A stretch of 64,000 nucleotides of DNA from JACTMZ01 sp044359955 (GTDB lineage Bacteria > Verrucomicrobiota > Verrucomicrobiia > Chthoniobacterales > JACTMZ01), in contig JBIKLF010000009.1 of assembly GCA_044359955.1 (NCBI GenBank), positions 1 to 64,000 on the forward strand. The letters run 5' to 3'. Shown one piece after another: positions 16,319 to 22,628 of this stretch. The translations under genes were made by a program, and so were the position numbers. The notes under the pieces are model-generated. The model was not told the origin of the DNA, did no database searches, and saw only the letters and a list, made by a program, of their open reading frames with translations. The stretch's first letter is position 1. Every line of letters begins with the position of its first letter.

Positions 16319-16629
16319 ACCCGCACCAATAACACCCCAACCTCACCCCCTCAACCCCCAACCCCACTGCGGCTGCGGGAATTCAAACTTTGTCGGGCGG
16401 CACGTCCGGCATGGAGAACTCAGCGGACCGCTGCCTTTCTCATTCCCGCTCCACGCTCTTCCCCCCACCTCTTCCTCTGGCTCTGTCTCGCTCGCTCCAA
16501 GCTCCACGCTCCAAGCTCCATGCTCCAAGCTCCACGCCTAGGCCGATCACCGAGTCCCCGTCTCTTGGTCTCTCAGCCCTTCCTCCCCCTTCGTTAACTT
16601 CTGTTCAAACTCTGCCCCTCCCCGCTCCC
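16319..16629. other. Non-coding stretch, 311 bases
   Basis: No convincing reading frame or RNA gene. It is pyrimidine-rich on the + strand and holds the 7-bp tandem repeat described at 16494-16535. Since genes on both sides are on the minus strand, it probably carries the CDGSH gene terminator and the downstream end of the lipoprotein transcript, but I see no clear hairpin with a T-run. Confidence 0.45.
16494..16535 (+). repeat. 7-bp tandem repeat (GCTCCAW/C), six units
   Basis: GCTCCAA and GCTCCAC/T alternate six times, forming three 14-base units. It lies in a non-coding, pyrimidine-rich region between the CDGSH and lipoprotein genes. Slippage would make it length-variable between strains. 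Confidence 0.8.
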
Positions 16630-17208
16630 CTACTTCTCCACCCTGACCAAGCGTGCCGCCGTGAATGGCGCCATGGTAAATGCCTGCGCGGTTTTGTTCG
16701 ACATCATGACAAGCTGCTGGCCCTCGATGCGGAAGTAACCCCGCGGACGCGGGTGCGGCGGCGAACGTCGCTCCCAATCATCACCGAGGAAAGATTCACG
16801 CCGGCCGAAGGAGAGCACCCGCAAATGCAGCACACCGCCCGTCTCCACCTGGTAGACACCACTCATCATCAGGCCACGGCTTTCGTCCCCCGGTTGCCAG
16901 GTCGCCTGCCATTCCTCGTTCTCGCCGAATTCATAGAGCACATCCGGCACGGACGGATCCCGGTAAAGTCCCGGCAAAGAACCGGCCGACATCGGCTCCA
17001 CCGTCGATTCCATCAACGTCGCCGAAGGAGCTTCAGCGCCATCCGCCGAAGGTTCCATAATTTCCACCACCTCGACCGCCTCCTCCACCACCCCGATCTC
17101 CTCATCCGCGGGCACCTCCGGCTTGGTCTCCGCCGCCTGACGATCGCAGGCCGCGGCGAAAAGACACACCACGACCGTCAGCAAGATGGGCAACAAGCGA
17201 TCCTTCAC
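16630..17208 (-). CDS. Predicted lipoprotein of unknown function
   Basis: Starting at GTG 17208, the product is 192 residues. It has a short basic start, a hydrophobic stretch (LLPILLTVVVCLF) and a lipobox FAAAC, so it is predicted to be lipid-anchored. An acidic low-complexity stretch (about residues 25-60, rich in Glu, Val, Ala) is followed by a folded C-terminal domain with YQVETGGVLHLRVLSFGRRE and YFRIEGQQLVMMS. No family is recognised. The start is constrained by the tRNA-Gly gene just upstream, which excludes the longer open frame. A T-run separates it from the tRNA. Confidence 0.65.
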   Translation of the reverse strand: MKDRLLPILLTVVVCLFAAACDRQAAETKPEVPADEEIGVVEEAVEVVEIMEPSADGAEAPSATLMESTVEPMSAGSLPGLYRDPSVPDVLYEFGENEEWQATWQPGDESRGLMMSGVYQVETGGVLHLRVLSFGRRESFLGDDWERRSPPHPRPRGYFRIEGQQLVMMSNKTAQAFTMAPFTAARLVRVEK

Positions 17209-17222
17209 GTGCAAAAAAAGAG

Positions 17223-17295
17223 AGCGGGTGACGAGACTCGAACTCGCGACATCTTCCTTGGCAAGGAAGTGCTCTACCAACTGAGCTACACCCGC
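17223..17295 (-). tRNA. tRNA-Gly (anticodon GCC)
   Basis: A 73-base cloverleaf: acceptor GCGGGTG/CACCCGC, D-arm TAGCTCAGTTGGTAGAGC, anticodon stem-loop TTCCTTGCCAAGGAA with GCC, and T-arm with GTTCGAGTC. The discriminator base is T and CCA is not encoded. A run of seven T follows on the transcribed strand and may act as terminator. Confidence 0.97.
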
Positions 17296-17333
17296 AAAGC
17301 GGACGGGAAATATGAAAAAGCTGGCGCGGCCTG

Positions 17334-18029
17334 TCAATCCCCTTTGCCCGCCCATCCCCCGAAACCCAAGACCAGCACGTAACCGGCCGGTGCTTCCAGC
17401 CTCTGCAAGTGCACAACTTGGTTCCCCACCCGACCGGTCGCATGGGCGTGCTCCAGAAGATCCGGGTCGATGCGGGTGACACCCAGTCCTTTGGCCAAAC
17501 CGAGGCCGGCGCACTTCATGGCGGCCTCGCGGGCCGACCAGAGCAGGAAAAAATCCGCCGCCTGCCGCGCAACCGGCAAAGCGTGCCACGCCGCCGCCTC
17601 TGCGGAAGGAAAATAGCGATCCACGATCGCCGCCATGTCCCGCACGGCGCGCTGCTGCTCGAGGTCGATCCCGACTGCCCCGCGCCGCACGGCCACCGCA
17701 ACATAATCACCCGCGTGTGATTGATTAAAATCCCAACCATCCCCTCCGAGCAACCGCGGCTTGGCGCCTTCATCTTCGGCCAACCGCAACTCCGCAGCCG
17801 GCAGGCCGGTGCAGTCGGACAACAACTGCCGCCGCAATCCGCGGGAGACGACAAAGCGCGCCCGCACCACGGCATGACTCAGCCCCTCGGAACGTTCGCG
17901 TTCCGCTGCGGTCAGGAACGCGGCAAATTCCTCCTCCTCCCCGAGGGCGGCCATCCGCACCCAACACTCGGCCTCACTTCCCTCGCCAATCCGCAGCAAC
18001 GTCTTCAACCGCGCGAGACCTCCAACCAT
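17334..18029 (-). CDS. 4'-phosphopantetheinyl transferase (Sfp type)
   Basis: Transfers phosphopantetheine from coenzyme A to a serine of acyl or peptidyl carrier proteins. The 231-residue length fits the two-domain Sfp class. The pseudo-dimer halves are visible, with FNQSHAGDYVAVAV (about residue 108), the Mg-binding GAVGIDLEQQ (about 125) and FLLWSAREAAMKCAGLGL (about 165), the W-x-x-K-E-A-x-x-K motif with the first Lys replaced by Arg. Start 18029 overlaps the end of the epimerase gene by 25 bases, implying co-transcription. No carrier protein, NRPS or PKS gene is in the window, so its target is not evident. Confidence 0.85.
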   Translation of the reverse strand: MVGGLARLKTLLRIGEGSEAECWVRMAALGEEEEFAAFLTAAERERSEGLSHAVVRARFVVSRGLRRQLLSDCTGLPAAELRLAEDEGAKPRLLGGDGWDFNQSHAGDYVAVAVRRGAVGIDLEQQRAVRDMAAIVDRYFPSAEAAAWHALPVARQAADFFLLWSAREAAMKCAGLGLAKGLGVTRIDPDLLEHAHATGRVGNQVVHLQRLEAPAGYVLVLGFGGWAGKGD

Positions 18030-19057
18030 TCGGGATGTGCACGCGCATGCCGGGCAATTTCCGCGCAGATCTCGTCCACCGTTTTGGCCGGCTGCCAGTC
18101 CCATTCCCGGCCCGCGCAGGCCGCATCGAGCACGACCCAAGGCAAATCAAAAGGCCGGGGCGACAAGTCGACCGCCACCTCGTGCGGACCGAACTCCCGC
18201 GCACACCAAGCGGACAGCTGCCGCAGCGACCGGGCCGAAGCCGCACCGCCGCCCACGTTGAAGATCCTGCGTCCCCCGCGCCCACCCGCCGCCATTTGCT
18301 TCACCAGGAGCGAGAGCAGGTCATCCGGGTGCAGACAGTCGCGCACTTGGTGGCCGGTGCCGCCGAAGCCGATGTATTGGAGCGGAGCACGCTGCGCCCA
18401 GCTGTGGATCCAATAGCTGAAAATTCCCTGGTCCGGTTTACCGAACTGTCCCGCGCCCGCCATCACGCCGCAGCGGTTGACCCACACGGGGAAACCGAAG
18501 GCCGCGCCGTATTCCAAGGCAATTTGTTCGCTGGCCAATTTGCTCGCGCCGTAGAGCGAAATCGGCGCGGCCGTGGAGAACTCTTCAGTCACCCCCTGCG
18601 GACCGACCGCGACCAGCGATTCGGGCAAGGCGAAGGCCCCATCCTTCTCCACCACCGGCAAGGCGCACAAGGCATCGATCGAATAAACGCGACTCGTGCT
18701 GAGCAGGATCAGGCCGGCCTGCTCGCGTTTGCAGACTTCGAGCAGATGGACCGTGCCCCACAAATTGTGCTCGAGCAGTTCCTTGCTCCCGGTCTTGCCA
18801 TCGACCCCCGCCAACACGCTCGGGTTGGCGGCCGCGTCGATCACCCAATCGATGCCTTTGACCCGGGCCAGATCCTCTTCGCGACGCACGTCACCGCGCC
18901 AAAACTCGATGCCCGCCGCCTCGATACGCGGACGGTTCCCTTCGCTGCCCGGACGGCTGAAGTTGTCAAACCCGCAGACCTCATACCCCGCCGCCCGGAG
19001 CCCGAGCGCCAACTCGGACCCGACAAAACCGCAGACGCCGCTGACCAAAACTCGCAT
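18005..19057 (-). CDS. NAD-dependent nucleotide-sugar epimerase/dehydratase (CDP-paratose 2-epimerase-like SDR)
   Basis: An extended short-chain dehydrogenase of 350 residues. VSGVCGFVGSELA at residues 4-16 is the NAD-binding GxxGxxG motif. GFDNFSRPGSEGNRPRIE (about 34-51) is typical of the CDP-tyvelose/paratose epimerase branch. YGASK (about 170) gives the catalytic Tyr and Lys, and GHQVRDCLHPDDL (about 255) is the nucleotide-sugar region. Such enzymes modify activated sugars for surface polysaccharide. The start at 19057 is chosen on the Rossmann motif; a longer frame extends into repeat sequence. It is first in a two-gene unit with the PPTase gene. Confidence 0.82.
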   Translation of the reverse strand: MRVLVSGVCGFVGSELALGLRAAGYEVCGFDNFSRPGSEGNRPRIEAAGIEFWRGDVRREEDLARVKGIDWVIDAAANPSVLAGVDGKTGSKELLEHNLWGTVHLLEVCKREQAGLILLSTSRVYSIDALCALPVVEKDGAFALPESLVAVGPQGVTEEFSTAAPISLYGASKLASEQIALEYGAAFGFPVWVNRCGVMAGAGQFGKPDQGIFSYWIHSWAQRAPLQYIGFGGTGHQVRDCLHPDDLLSLLVKQMAAGGRGGRRIFNVGGGAASARSLRQLSAWCAREFGPHEVAVDLSPRPFDLPWVVLDAACAGREWDWQPAKTVDEICAEIARHARAHPEWLEVSRG

Positions 19058-19127
19058 AAACAAAGACCATAACCACCGAACCCCCCACCCCACAAGGTAG
19101 GGCGCGGCGTCCCCGACGCGCCGTCTT

Positions 19128-19339
19128 AGCCGGAACGATGCAGTAGCAGTCAAGCCGCGAGCCGACCCATCAGAAAACTTCCGCGAAGGAACGGGCCCAC
19201 TATTCGGTGAAACCTTTGAGGCAACGATTCGGAAAAGTAGAAGCGGCGTCCCCGCCGCTTGTCGTCTGGGGTTAAGCGGCGGGGTCAGGGGGGGGGGCCG
19301 CCGCTTCTACTTTTTGTCTTCAACTGCATGGTTCCGGCT
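19128..19339 (+). repeat. MITE-like element with AGCCGGAAC termini (copy 3)
   Basis: The left end AGCCGGAACGATGCAG and right end CTGCATGGTTCCGGCT are inverted repeats with one internal difference. It carries a family 2 hairpin pair. Just outside its left end is a single GTAGGGCGCGGCG-CGACGCGCC half-hairpin (about 19097-19123). This element fills most of the 336-base gap between the epimerase and HAD-FolB genes. Confidence 0.7.
19237..19310. repeat. REPIN-like hairpin pair, family 2 (GTAGAAGCGGCG)
   Basis: GTAG plus AAGCGGCG-CGCCGCTT at the left, and the mirrored arrangement ending in CTAC at the right, with a G-run between. Second copy at 20552-20612, and a lone half at 35971 over the stop of the BioH-like gene. 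Confidence 0.75.
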
Positions 19340-19393
19340 TAAATGCCCCCCCCAAACAAAAGCCCCGCCCTGCCCCCGCAAAACAAACCGCAA

Positions 19394-20392
19394 CTACGCG
19401 GAAATCCCCCTCCTGCGGGAAAGACGCACCGAAACACACTCGCTGTCGGGCAGGACAAACTTGCGGATCTCGAGCAAAACAGCGGAGACGCGCGGGAAGG
19501 CCGCGAGTAATCCTTCGGCCAGTTCCTCGATCAAGGTCTCGAGGAGCCGCACCTCGCGGCGGGTGCATTCCGCGGTCAGCCAGTCCGCCACGGCCGCGTA
19601 ATCCGTGGCACGGTCGATCTCGTCGGCCGCCCCGCGGAAATCGGTTTCGAGCAACACATCGAGCACCAGTTTCTGCGGTTGCGCCCTTTCCTCCTCGCCC
19701 ACTCCGATGCGGGTCGGCACCTCGAGGCCGTGGATGCGGATCGCATCGGAACCGCCGCGGAGCAGATCCCGAGGATCCTGCAACAACCGGCGCAAGGCAT
19801 CGAGCGACGAAACGACGACATCGGGCTTGGACGGCGTGAGCTTTTCCATCGAGTCGTAACCGGTGAGCACGGCAATGCTCATCACGCCGCCGTGGCGCGC
19901 CGTTTCAACATCGTGGATCATGTCGCCGACGAAGGCGGTTTCACTGCGCGCGAGCCCGTGGCTTTCGAGGATGCCGCCAATCTTGGCCCGTTTGTCCATC
20001 ACGCCGGCATAAGGATGCTCGAAGTAATGGCGCAGCCCGAGCTTGGCCGACTGAACATCGAAATGCTCCTGCTTCATCGAGCTGAGAAGAAAGAGACGGC
20101 GTCCGCTCGCGCGGCAAAAATCGAGGAATTCGTAGAGCCCGGGCAAGGGCGTGACCTCGTCCTGGATCTCGACAAAACGACGGTGGAACACCGCGTCAAG
20201 TTCGGGCAACGGAATATCGGGCAGAAATTCCTCGTAGAACTCGGTGAAGGGCAACCGGAAGTGCTTCCGGAATTCGTCGCGGGTCAGCGGCGGCTTGCCG
20301 AACTGCTCGAGCACATGGTTTGTCGCGCCGATGACCGGCGGCAAATCGTCAACCAACGTGCCGGACCAATCGAGAAGGAGATTGCGCAACAT
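19394..20392 (-). CDS. folB: HAD-family phosphatase fused to dihydroneopterin aldolase
   Basis: One 332-residue chain with two catalytic modules. Residues 1-208 are a HAD hydrolase: D8 in LLDWSGTLVDD (nucleophile), S104/S105 in LFLLSS, K134/K137 and the metal site FVGDMIHDVETA (D157, D161). The usual second Asp of motif I is Ser here. Residues 216-326 are dihydroneopterin aldolase (FolB) with every expected active-site residue: E233/E234 in GVGEEERAQPQ, Y265 in TDYAAV, E285 in LLETL and K311 in EIRKF. FolB splits 7,8-dihydroneopterin into the folate precursor 6-hydroxymethyl-dihydropterin and glycolaldehyde. The attached phosphatase could make the dephosphorylated substrate, or recycle phosphoglycolate. 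No other folate gene is adjacent. Confidence 0.88.
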   Translation of the reverse strand: MLRNLLLDWSGTLVDDLPPVIGATNHVLEQFGKPPLTRDEFRKHFRLPFTEFYEEFLPDIPLPELDAVFHRRFVEIQDEVTPLPGLYEFLDFCRASGRRLFLLSSMKQEHFDVQSAKLGLRHYFEHPYAGVMDKRAKIGGILESHGLARSETAFVGDMIHDVETARHGGVMSIAVLTGYDSMEKLTPSKPDVVVSSLDALRRLLQDPRDLLRGGSDAIRIHGLEVPTRIGVGEEERAQPQKLVLDVLLETDFRGAADEIDRATDYAAVADWLTAECTRREVRLLETLIEELAEGLLAAFPRVSAVLLEIRKFVLPDSECVSVRLSRRRGISA

Positions 20393-20452
20393 GGTCAGCA
20401 GAATCTAATCCATCGCCCCACGGATACCACGAATTTCACGGAAGGATTGGAG

Positions 20453-20516
20453 GTAGGGACGAGCGGCTCGCTCGTCCACTTTGTTTCCGCCGGGCCCGCG
20501 AGCCGCGGGCCCCTAC
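20453..20516. repeat. REPIN-like hairpin pair, family 1
   Basis: GTAGGGACGAGCGGCTCGCTCGTCC at the left and the mirrored GGGCCCGCGAGCC-CGGGCCCCTAC at the right. The second arm has diverged in base composition but kept its pairing, a sign of compensatory change. Confidence 0.75.
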
Positions 20517-20551
20517 CCTCCAACCCGTGGTGTGTTGATGCTTTCAGAAAA

Positions 20552-20612
20552 GTAGAAGCGGCGTCCCCGCCGCTTGTCGTCGCAGGTTAAGCGGCGGGGC
20601 CGCCGCTTCTAC
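20552..20612. repeat. REPIN-like hairpin pair, family 2
   Basis: GTAGAAGCGGCGTCCCCGCCGCTT, short loop, AAGCGGCGGGGCC-GCCGCTTCTAC. It lies between the family 1 copy at 20453 and the DciA-like gene, so two different families sit side by side upstream of the HAD-FolB gene. Confidence 0.75.
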
Positions 20613-20627
20613 TTTTTGGCTTCACGC

Positions 20628-20981
20628 TCAGCTGAAAAATTTCACCTCGCGGATTTTGTCGGACCCGAATTCGGCGGCCAGTTTGCGGGCGATCTCCGCT
20701 TTCCAGGTGCGTTCAAGCTCGAAGCGCACGCTCGATTGGTGGACGCGCACATAGAGCACGCCGCCGCGGATGCGGTCGGGCTCGGATTGCGCGGCGATGA
20801 AGGTTCCGACCAAACTGGTCCAGGCGCGGCGCACGGCCTGTTCGTCCATCGCGGCGCCCAGCCCGAGCTTCGGCAGCAGGCCGCGCAGGACCTCGACCAG
20901 CCCCGACGTGCGTTGATCCGGATCGCGCGGCTCGTGGTAACGCCGCCACTCGGCCATCACGGTATTGGCCCAGCGGCTCAT
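20628..20981 (-). CDS. DciA-like protein (DUF721), predicted replicative helicase operator
   Basis: A 117-residue protein of the DciA/DUF721 family, the ancestral loader of DnaB helicase in bacteria lacking DnaC/DnaI. The segment RAWTSLVGTFIAAQSEPDRIRGGVLYVRVHQSSVRFELE matches the family's conserved W..vvG..la.hs.p..l..g.L.v.v.ss.w..EL pattern (here spread over residues about 50-88). A basic N-terminus (WRRYHEPRD) precedes it. The next gene upstream is a ferredoxin, 57 bases away and on the same strand; no replication gene is adjacent. Confidence 0.75.
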   Translation of the reverse strand: MSRWANTVMAEWRRYHEPRDPDQRTSGLVEVLRGLLPKLGLGAAMDEQAVRRAWTSLVGTFIAAQSEPDRIRGGVLYVRVHQSSVRFELERTWKAEIARKLAAEFGSDKIREVKFFS

Positions 20982-21038
20982 GCTAGTTGAGGGTTGAGCG
21001 ATGAGGGATGAGCGAACAAGCCCCCGCCGCAGAATACT

Positions 21039-21272
21039 CTATCCGCCGTTGTCGCCGATGGCCTCGACCGGGCATCCTTCCATCGCCTCTTTGCACTGCG
21101 CCTCTTCTTCAGGCGTGGTGGGCTGCTTGTAAACGTAGGAATACCCGCCGTCATCGCTGCGGGTGAAGTTGGCCGGGGCGGTCTCCCGGCAGAGATCGCA
21201 GTCGATGCACTGGTCATCAACGAAGAATTTACCGGCAACGTTTTCGGAGTATTTGTTTTCGAGTTCAGCCAT
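21039..21272 (-). CDS. Ferredoxin, single 4Fe-4S cluster type
   Basis: A 77-residue acidic protein. Cluster ligands are CIDCDLC (C-x2-C-x2-C, residues about 22-28) and a distant CP near the C-terminus (EGCPVEAIGDNG). A conserved GYSYVYKQPTTPEE insertion follows the first motif, as in Bacillus-type monocluster ferredoxins with an extra Cys (QCKEAMEGC). It would serve as a low-potential electron carrier in the cytoplasm. A short repeat remnant (TTGAGGGTTGAGCGATGAG) separates it from the DciA-like gene. Confidence 0.9.
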   Translation of the reverse strand: MAELENKYSENVAGKFFVDDQCIDCDLCRETAPANFTRSDDGGYSYVYKQPTTPEEEAQCKEAMEGCPVEAIGDNGG

Positions 21273-21306
21273 GACGTGATGTGATTCGTCTGGGAACTAT
21301 AAAAAG

Positions 21307-22563
21307 ATGCCGGAACCTTGCCAAGACAAAGCGGTCCCCGACTGGAAAGAAGCACGGCGCTTCTTTGCCCGATTGGGCTGGGTCAGCTTTGGCGGCCCGG
21401 CCGGGCAAATCGCCATCCTGCGCGAGGAGTTGGTCGAGCGCCGCCGCTGGCTGACCCCGCACGAATTCTCCGCCGGGTTGAATTTCAGCATGCTCCTCCC
21501 CGGACCGGAGGCGCATCAACTGGTCATTTATTCGGGTTGGAAGCTGCACGGCCTGCGCGGGGCCTTCGCGGCCGGGGCCCTCTTTGTCCTTCCCGCGGTG
21601 CTGCTGCTCTGGGCGGCGGCGGGGCTTTACGCGATGTTCGGAGAACTCGGCTGGGTGCAGACCCTTTTCGGCACCGTGCGGCCGGCCGTGCTGGCCATCA
21701 TCCTCGCGGCCTTGGTCCGCATGGCGCGACACCATCTCCACGGCACCCGTGCCTGGCTGCTCGCCGCGGCGGCCTTTACCGCGATGTATTTTTTCCAAGT
21801 CCCCTTCCCCTGGATCGTCCTCGCGGCCGTCGGACTCGGGGCGGCGAAACACCTCGCGGCACCACCCGCACCGGCCGCGACTCCGGCAACGCCGCGTCCG
21901 CCGATAACTTGGCGCACGCTCGGTCTCGGACTCCTCGCCTGGTTCGCACCGGTGGTGCTGGCCGGCTTGGTTTTCGGATGGGACAGCCTGCTTGCGTCGC
22001 TCGGATTTTTCTTCAGCAAGGTTGCGGTGGTCACCTTCGGAGGCGCCTATGCCGTGCTGCCGTATGTGGCGGATCATGCGGTCAACCAAGCCGGATGGCT
22101 TTCGTCGGCCGCGATGAAGGATGGCCTCGCGCTGGCCGAGACCTTGCCCGGGCCGTTGGTCAAAGTGCTGCAATTCGCCGGCTTCTTCGCCGGATGGAAC
22201 AACCCGGCACCGCTCAGTCCTTGGATCATGGCCTCCCTCGGCGCCTTCCTCACCTCATGGGTCACCTTCGTGCCAAGTTTTCTCTTCATCCTTGCCGGCG
22301 CCCCTTTCGTCGAACGCCTGGCGCAGAACCCGCGGGCGCGCACCATCCTCGATACCATCACCGCCGCGGTGATCGGCGTGATCGCCAATCTCGCCGCGTG
22401 GTTTGCCGCCGGTGTCTTCGCCCCGGATCAACCCGCGGTCCTGCACGCCGTGATTGCCGGGGTGAGCTTGTGGCTGCTGGTCGGACGGGGTTGGCCGATT
22501 CCCGCGGTGGTGGGCCTGGCCGCGGCGGCCGGTTTGCTGCGGGCGGTCTTTTTTATCTTGTAG
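21307..22563 (+). CDS. chrA: Chromate transporter family protein (ChrA-like)
   Basis: A 418-residue polytopic membrane protein made of two homologous halves, as in long-chain CHR transporters. The first half has WVSFGGPAGQIAILREELVERRRWL (family FGGP motif, about residues 25-49) and SMLLPGPEAHQL. The second repeats the pattern with VVTFGGAYAVLPYVADHAV and ALAETLPGPLVKVLQFAGF. Ten or more hydrophobic segments are visible. Members export chromate, probably in exchange with other oxyanions, and give chromate resistance, though many homologues have unknown physiological substrates. The stop codon TAG is contained in the GTAG of a hairpin repeat. Divergent from the ferredoxin gene. Confidence 0.88.
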   Translation: MPEPCQDKAVPDWKEARRFFARLGWVSFGGPAGQIAILREELVERRRWLTPHEFSAGLNFSMLLPGPEAHQLVIYSGWKLHGLRGAFAAGALFVLPAVLLLWAAAGLYAMFGELGWVQTLFGTVRPAVLAIILAALVRMARHHLHGTRAWLLAAAAFTAMYFFQVPFPWIVLAAVGLGAAKHLAAPPAPAATPATPRPPITWRTLGLGLLAWFAPVVLAGLVFGWDSLLASLGFFFSKVAVVTFGGAYAVLPYVADHAVNQAGWLSSAAMKDGLALAETLPGPLVKVLQFAGFFAGWNNPAPLSPWIMASLGAFLTSWVTFVPSFLFILAGAPFVERLAQNPRARTILDTITAAVIGVIANLAAWFAAGVFAPDQPAVLHAVIAGVSLWLLVGRGWPIPAVVGLAAAAGLLRAVFFIL

Positions 22564-22628
22564 CGGCGGTCTGTGACCGCCGGAACTTTTGCAATTTTTA
22601 AGCACCGGCGGTCACAGACCGCCGCTAC
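22560..22628. repeat. REPIN-like hairpin pair, family 3 (GTAGCGGCGGTCTGTGACCGCCG)
   Basis: GTAG-CGGCGGTC-TGT-GACCGCCG, a 20-base spacer, then CGGCGGTC-ACA-GACCGCCG-CTAC. The first TAG is the stop of chrA and the mirrored CTA at 22625-22627 is the stop of the S9 peptidase gene on the other strand. It fills the whole gap between the two convergent genes and would also serve as a bidirectional terminator-like structure. Confidence 0.85.

Noticed and set aside
17296..17589. Long N-terminal extension of the lipoprotein gene through the tRNA-Gly
   Set aside because: The reading VAQLVEHFLAKEDVASSSLV is the translation of a tRNA gene, a well-known artefact. The gene must start after it.
22560..22628. 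Ordinary rho-independent terminator between chrA and the S9 peptidase gene
   Set aside because: There is no T-run after either stem, and the double palindrome with GTAG/CTAC ends fits the REPIN pattern better, although it may still slow transcription.
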